Source: Kingdonia uniflora
Lineage: Eukaryota > Streptophyta > Magnoliopsida > Ranunculales > Circaeasteraceae
Direction of reading: 5' to 3'
Length of the DNA stretch: 64,000 nt
Assembly: GCA_014058105.1 (NCBI GenBank)
Contig: JACGCM010001620.1
Span: 620,001-684,000 of the forward strand
The position numbers and the translations under genes are program-made. A model generated the notes under the pieces. The model was not told where the DNA came from. It did no database searches and saw only the letters and a program-made list of their open reading frames with translations. Below, one piece after another: positions 58,782-64,000 of this stretch (positions are counted from its first letter, which is position 1; each line of letters begins with the position of its first letter).

Positions 58782-59637
58782 TTTGGATTTTTGATGATTA
58801 TAATATACCGCATTTTATGTTTTTCTCAGGGTATGATTTTTTTCTTTTGTTAATATGTCATTATAGTTTATTAGGATTTGTTTTTCTGAAATGTGGGATG
58901 TTTCAGAAGTTATTCTGATTTATGCACTATGGTATGGCACTGTTAATGAACTTAACTGTGCTAAGAAGTCGTGTGGTTTGGAGAATTGGTAGTTACTGTA
59001 CAATACCTTGAAATGTATAGAATATGATGACGTTTTTTGTTTGTGAATGGAGTTTAATCAGGTGAAGGTATGAGATGTACAACTATCAAAGTAACTTAAT
59101 GAACAATGTCCCTGTAAGTCTGTAATGCATTGGAAGGCCTCAATAAATGTAGAAGACAAAATATTTGGTCTTGCAAGAGAAATAGTTTAGGGGAATTAAA
59201 GAACAAATCAAGTTAGTCGAGGGTTAAGAGATCCAAGAAATCCACTAAATTCCACGATATTTGTCGGTGTATTAATAATTTTTCATGTTACATACAAAGC
59301 TGGTTTTATCATCAAGTTTGCATTAGCTATTTGCATTAGAAAAATGAAAGATTGTAAAAGCCTAACACCATTATACTGAACCCCAGTTACAGTATTCTAA
59401 ATTGAAACTTCAAGATGAAACAAATAAAGATTACTCCCATGAATTTAAATTTATAAATATTATTACCACTCAAGAACATAAACCAACACCAAAGAGAGTG
59501 GGTACAAAAGGTATGCAATGACACACGTCTAGAGAGGGAAATTGGAGCAGAAGCTGGCTAGAGTTCCCACCTCCCATTACAACGCAAATGATAATAGTTA
59601 CTTCAGCAAAAAAATATCATGTTAATCCGTGCATAAA
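58782..59637. other. Unassigned sequence between carrier and exchanger fragments
   Basis: AT-rich, with no open frame of note and no recognised element. If the carrier piece kept its intron, part of this would be intron sequence, but I found no second exon. Confidence 0.4.
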
Positions 59638-60316
59638 CCAGTGATAAGTGATAAGAGGGCGGTCAGCCCAGGCATGTTGTTCATGAAGACCTCACCATAG
59701 ATCTGCACCAGAACTTCCATTAAGTAAGCCCATCTCAAAAGGTTTAACAGTTAACAGAAAAAATAAATCATAGATTGGTACGTAAATTTCACAGTTTCAT
59801 CTAAAGATCCTACATAAATTGCAAATGAAAGGTAGATACAAACCTCAGAAAATGCCAAAGAAGTAATTGGACGCTTCTTATGACCAACGGACTTGATTGT
59901 TGATGATGCCTCTCTAAATTTAGTTGCAAGAGGAATTAAAATAAAGGAGATGAAGAAGGGAAGTATTTGCTGCCTTGGAAATTTTTTGAACATAATCTAT
60001 TAGGGGCTTTACAAGTAAGAATAGAATAGCAGTTCCCATCAGCAATAATGAGATGGACTTAATCCAGGTCCTAAAAGGATTTACGATAGTCTTTTTGCAT
60101 GAATTTTTTTTATCCCCAACTTATCAGTTTCTTTCCAAGCTTCCTGTATTTTCACTCTAGAAGTTATAACACCAAAATGACAGAGAAGATCTAAAGAAGT
60201 CGTAATTGATAAGAGAGGGTATTTACCTGGTAGAAATCATTTAGAGATCTTTTTTATTCAAGCCACTTTGCGAGTCCGTTGACAAATTCATCCTTACTAA
60301 TCTTTTGGTCACCATC
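59638..60316 (-). pseudogene. NCL-type Na+/Ca2+ exchanger gene fragment, inactivated
   Basis: Three exon-like blocks on the minus strand with good splice borders: 60227-60316 (DGDQKISKDEFVNGLAKWLE, part of an EF-hand), 59844-60070 (TWIKSISLLLMGTAILFLLV, then ILPFFISFILIPLATKFREA and KKRPITSLAFSE) and about 59638-59702 (IYGEVFMNNMPGLTALL). The order and motifs are those of the plant NCL exchangers, where an EF-hand loop precedes the second exchanger repeat. Defects: WLE is followed by a TAA stop, probably from GAA, and the frame shifts between YVQKISKAAN and LPFFISF near 59960. The rest of the gene is absent. Confidence 0.8.
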
Positions 60317-61020
60317 CTATATGCAGTACAAAATGTTTTTTATTTCCAGCATGATATATTCATTTAGTCGCCCTTCCGAATTCTTATTGTCATGGATTGT
60401 TATGGATGGCTTGATGTATTAGTTGAAGCTGTCGAAGGCGTGTGAATGCAATAATTGCGTATGACTGATAATGTATTTTTCACATGATAAGAAACTTAGT
60501 TCTCAATATAGATAAATAACTATGATTTACATGATGAATAAGATACACTAAAAATTATTAAGAGAAGTTGGTAGTGCCGAATACACATGGACGTATTCAC
60601 CGTGATTTGGTCATGGGCGACATTTTTGTCGTGGCGAGCCACGGGCATTACTAGTCTAATGATTTCATACAAAGCTGGGGAATAAAGCCTACAATGAGTT
60701 ATCAAAAAACCTTATCTTATTCAAAGGGTTAAATGGTGGCAAAACTAAAAACAAGAAATGGTGTTGAATGTTGCTCTTTCTGTCATAAGAGAAAAATTAG
60801 CTTATATGTACACATTATTAGCTGACTAATGGTTTCCCTGTGGTTGTTTTCAACAACGTAATAGATCATGAAGACAAAAATATAGTGAATTAAGGCCATA
60901 CTAGTGAGTATATTTTCAAGAAAATCTCCTACAAAAGCTGTAAATCTTGCTTTAAATATTTGTATGATCTGAATAATCACAGCTACATTAAACAGTCAAT
61001 AAATTTGAAGTGGATCAAAT
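60317..61020. other. Unassigned AT-rich sequence
   Basis: No supported gene. Open frames at 60520-60705 and 60783-60980 are short and have no recognised domain. Confidence 0.4.
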
Positions 61021-61424
61021 AGAAGAAAAAAAAATAGTGAGTAGCAAGTGCTTTTAAATGTGGATGGATGCTCATCAGAAGAAAGAAAAGCCGTTGGTGG
61101 AATTTTTAAGCTTCCCCATGGGTGGCCTTGAATAGAATTTAAGATCAAGATGGTTGGATTGGTGCATTAGAACTCAAAGCAGTATGTAAAGGTCTTAGTA
61201 TTGCAGAAACAATAGGCTTCAAAAGCTTATTCATAATGTCAGGCTCTACTTATGCAATGGTGATTCTAAACAAGTATAAACCTCCTTGTGTTGGACTTGA
61301 AGAGTTTATGGATGCAAAAGAATAATCCATTCAATGGACCTCTATCATCTAGAAGCAGAGGGAAGAGAATAAGCCAGCCAAGCTTACTTCATTACCTCCT
61401 CCCTTGAGATCTCAGAAGACAATA
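61020..61424 (+). pseudogene. LINE RNase H fragment, interrupted by a copia LTR
   Basis: Plus strand: VLLNVDGCSSEERKAVGGIF with the first catalytic Asp, then GALELKAVCKGLSIAETIG with the Glu, and IMSGSTYAMVILNKY, where relatives have a DS motif. It ends near 61420 at the border of the copia LTR, which probably inserted here or next to it. Confidence 0.65.
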
Positions 61425-62171
61425 TGATATTCCCTTGCAATTTTACTTTACCCCTTAGAAATTTGTGTATAGCTGATACAAATAGTGTACTATATTCTAG
61501 GATGTAAATTTGGGAGTATGTCAAACCGGCTAACCCCAGCTTCTTCCTCGAAAAAAAGAAAGATATATCGCCCTTACAACATTCAAATAGGTAGCGCAAA
61601 CTATATAAAAGCAAGAACACAATAATTTACCAAGATAGACAAATCCCAATCTCTCCAAGTTTCTAAAGCTTTAATAAAGTTTCTCAAATTCTAGGTCTCT
61701 CTAGAATTAAACTCCCCAAGATAGGCTAACAAAAATAACCTAAGACCCCCTTATAAACATGGGAAGTCATTACATAAAGATGGACTCAAAGTACAGATCA
61801 CGAGACACACCAACGCCTCCAGAACGAACTTCTAAAACTGACTTAACGAAGTTTGTTCAAACAAACACTCAGTCTATTCAAACAAAGTGGGTTCTGAGGT
61901 GTTTTATTCGAACAAACAAGGAGTCTGTTCGAATAAACAAAATCTCGTTCGAACGACTTCTTGTCTCGTTCGAACAACTTTTATTTTATTCTAATAAATA
62001 GAAAAGTCTATTCAAACAATCTTGCTCCTGCCTCTTCTGTTCGAACAGACAAATAATCTATTCGAATAGAACTTTGAAAAAACCATTTTTTTTCAAACCG
62101 TCTTTGATCCTCGCTCATCCCACGAGCTCCGATGAACTTCCTTGAACAAGATTTAAGTTCATACCATAACA
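61425..62171 (-). repeat. Copia-type 3' LTR
   Basis: On the minus strand it starts TGTTATGGTATG directly after a polypurine-like tract (CAAGTGGGAGAT, 62172-62183), contains TTTATAAGGGGG as a TATA box (about 61745) and probably ends GGGAATATCA at 61425. The TG...CA ends fit. The U3 part (61850-62075) is dense in TTCGAACAA-like words. The left end is an inference from the TG, because the partner LTR is outside the window. Confidence 0.68.
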
Positions 62172-64000
62172 ATCTCCCACTTGAAAATGAATCCCGTAAT
62201 CCATATCCAGATCTTCAAATGAATTGCTCGCACTACCCGAACCTTCAACACCGTGAAGACCCACTTACAAAATTTTACAATCTTCAACAAATCTCCCACT
62301 TGAAAGTAACCACATTTGTAATCGTATCAAACTGAACTTTTTACGCTAAAATTTATCGTACCACACAAACTTTCGAAGCCGTACTGTACTTATGCATTTG
62401 CAATCAATGATGCAATTAACCATTGTCATCTCGATACTCAAGAGGCTTTAGTATAACACCATAAAACTGTAGTCTTTTCTATGTCACTAATGTACTTCAT
62501 CATCACAAGTAAACACAACCCTGCAAGCTGAATAAGAAACACTCCATAGTTATGAGCTACAACCGAGTCTTCTTTGAATACATAATATTCATTATCAATG
62601 TCTCACAACTCCCACTTCATGAGAAAGCTCTGGTCTCATGTAAATAATGACATACATTGCCAAACAAATAATCAATGAGTTTAGTCATACCTCGATCTAC
62701 ACTCATATCACATTCCATAGCCAAACCAACACGTGTCTCAATCCCGAAGTAACGTCAAATGGTGCGCTACCAAATAATACTCCAACCAGTTTCAATGTGC
62801 TATGTCAATAACAACTTCTGTTCCACGTTCTTCCTGTTGTACTATACTATATGCCAAGGATTAGCCAATCTATCAGTCTAGCCCTTTATTGAGATAACCG
62901 TTCCCATGACGCTTCAATCTCACCCATGCTAGAACTTGCATACGCAACTTGCATATCATCCATACTCTAAGAGCGAATGATCCATGAGTTCTCAAAAAAA
63001 AAAACTCATAACATCAACAACGGTCTCTGTGGTATTTTTAAAAAATCTACCAATGATATAAACATATCCAACATCGAGCCCCATCGTTTCGGTGTATATC
63101 TCGAATACGCATATGAAGCTCTCATGTATGAGCCTTCATAATATAACTTCACCCAGTAACTATGTATCCATGTAGTCGACTTACATACCCATCTTCAATA
63201 ATATCAATCATGAGAGAATTTTTATTCTGTATCAAGAATCACTCAATCCGGAAAAACAAAGCCACCACAAAGCAACTAGCTTCCCAACCGGTGAAAAAAA
63301 AGCATATTGACATAAACACCCATTTCTTCTTGAAAGTACTTTACCACAAGTTCAAGCTTGAACCGCTTAAATAAACTTGTTCTCGTTTAACTTGTAAACC
63401 AACTTCTGAAGTAAAGAGTTTTACTATCAGTAATAGGATTATATCATATACCCGATATGTCGATTGAGATCCCATCTCATCATCATCCATGACAAGCTCC
63501 CATTTGCCTATGACCTCACCTTGTAAAGCCACCTTGTAGTCATCAACAATACCAGCTAGCCACAAACAATATCGGGAGTTATGATAACGGGCCGCAGGTC
63601 TCAAAACCTTGGTTTTTCTTTTTATTACAATCGGAGGAGTATACGGTTCTCGTTGGATCTTTTCAACCGATAGTTCCAATACTATCTCTGCAAAGATTTT
63701 TACATACTCACATGACCCCGATAAATATACTTTTCCGGTCCACTTATCCATGTCTTCGCAAAAGCTATCATCATTGGATATCACATCAATAAGTTGGATA
63801 ATTTTCCGATTCTTCGCATCACAAGATAGATCACCAAAATCATCACAAACATATCCAACGAATATGCACAAACTAGACATATAATCTAGTAATGATCTAC
63901 TATTAGAATAGACAAAAGAAGTATAAATGATTACCTCCTTTTTCATCCAAGTGATCTCTTATAATAGTCCAAGATCCAATGCATACCAAGACTCTATATC
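62172..64000 (-). pseudogene. Ty1/copia pol remnant, running off the right edge
   Basis: Minus strand. The open segment 63341-63946 reads CIFVGYVCDDFGDLSCDAKN and RKIIQLIDVI, matching the CIFVGY...FGY...NRKI...DV block that ends copia integrase, followed by YKVALQGEVIGKWELVMDDD and EMGS, the start of RT. Near 62930-62965 an SMDDMQVAYASSS stretch may be the YVDD active site. Between them the frame is lost. The order integrase then RT is that of Ty1/copia. The rest lies outside the window. Confidence 0.72.

Noticed and set aside
61425..62171. Fragment of the chromovirus LTR, because of the TTCGAACA words
   Set aside because: The flanking polypurine-like tract, TATA position and adjacent copia pol fit a copia LTR, and outside the word cluster it does not resemble the chromovirus LTR by eye. 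A short inserted piece is not excluded.

Overview
This is plant nuclear DNA, most likely from a eudicot. It is AT-rich and dominated by retrotransposons, and it carries two recognisable host genes: an intronless EXORDIUM-like secreted protein, and a 13-exon organellar tRNA threonylcarbamoyladenosine (t6A) enzyme of the Qri7/OSGEPL1 (GCP1) type. The species cannot be named from the sequence.

Positions 1-24292 are a three-deep nest of Ty3/gypsy elements of the Tat (Ogre/Grande-like) lineage. Element C (minus strand, 5' LTR at 23712-24292) was hit by element A (plus strand, 3' LTR at 17425-18041; its 5' part lies left of the window). Element A was then hit by element B (minus strand, 3272-12218, flanked by a perfect GTCAC target duplication). 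A and B share the same unusual 3' architecture: pol, then a tandem array (114-bp monomers in A, 155-bp in B), then a long spliced-looking coiled-coil gene on the opposite strand, then a small second antisense reading region, then a polypurine tract and the LTR. B has lost everything from mid-gag to the RT/RNase H border.

Positions 24293-28000 hold a minus-strand three-block gene with a DUF1985-like region. Its introns and flanks are filled with a dispersed AATGACAAA-type motif, and its upstream region is duplicated. Positions 28000-30240 hold the EXORDIUM-like promoter and gene. Positions 30500-47218 hold GCP1 on the minus strand, tail to tail with the EXORDIUM-like gene. Its reconstructed coding sequence is open over 482 codons. 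Intron 6 is about 9.5 kb and intron 5 about 2.2 kb, and both are filled with LINE fragments, one LINE sitting inside another.

Positions 47219-49983 are intergenic and carry short palindrome families. Positions 49984-58216 are a degenerate Tekay/Del chromovirus (minus strand) with chromodomain and both LTRs. Positions 58217-61424 hold LINE RNase H scraps, an exon fragment of a mitochondrial succinate/fumarate carrier, and an inactivated NCL-type Na+/Ca2+ exchanger copy. Positions 61425-64000 are the 3' LTR and pol remnants of a minus-strand Ty1/copia element running off the right edge.

Most element genes are broken by stops and shifts. The most unusual material is the conserved antisense gene system of the Tat elements, the two unrelated arrays at the same place in A and B, and the motif arrays at 24340-27900 and in the chromovirus and copia LTRs.
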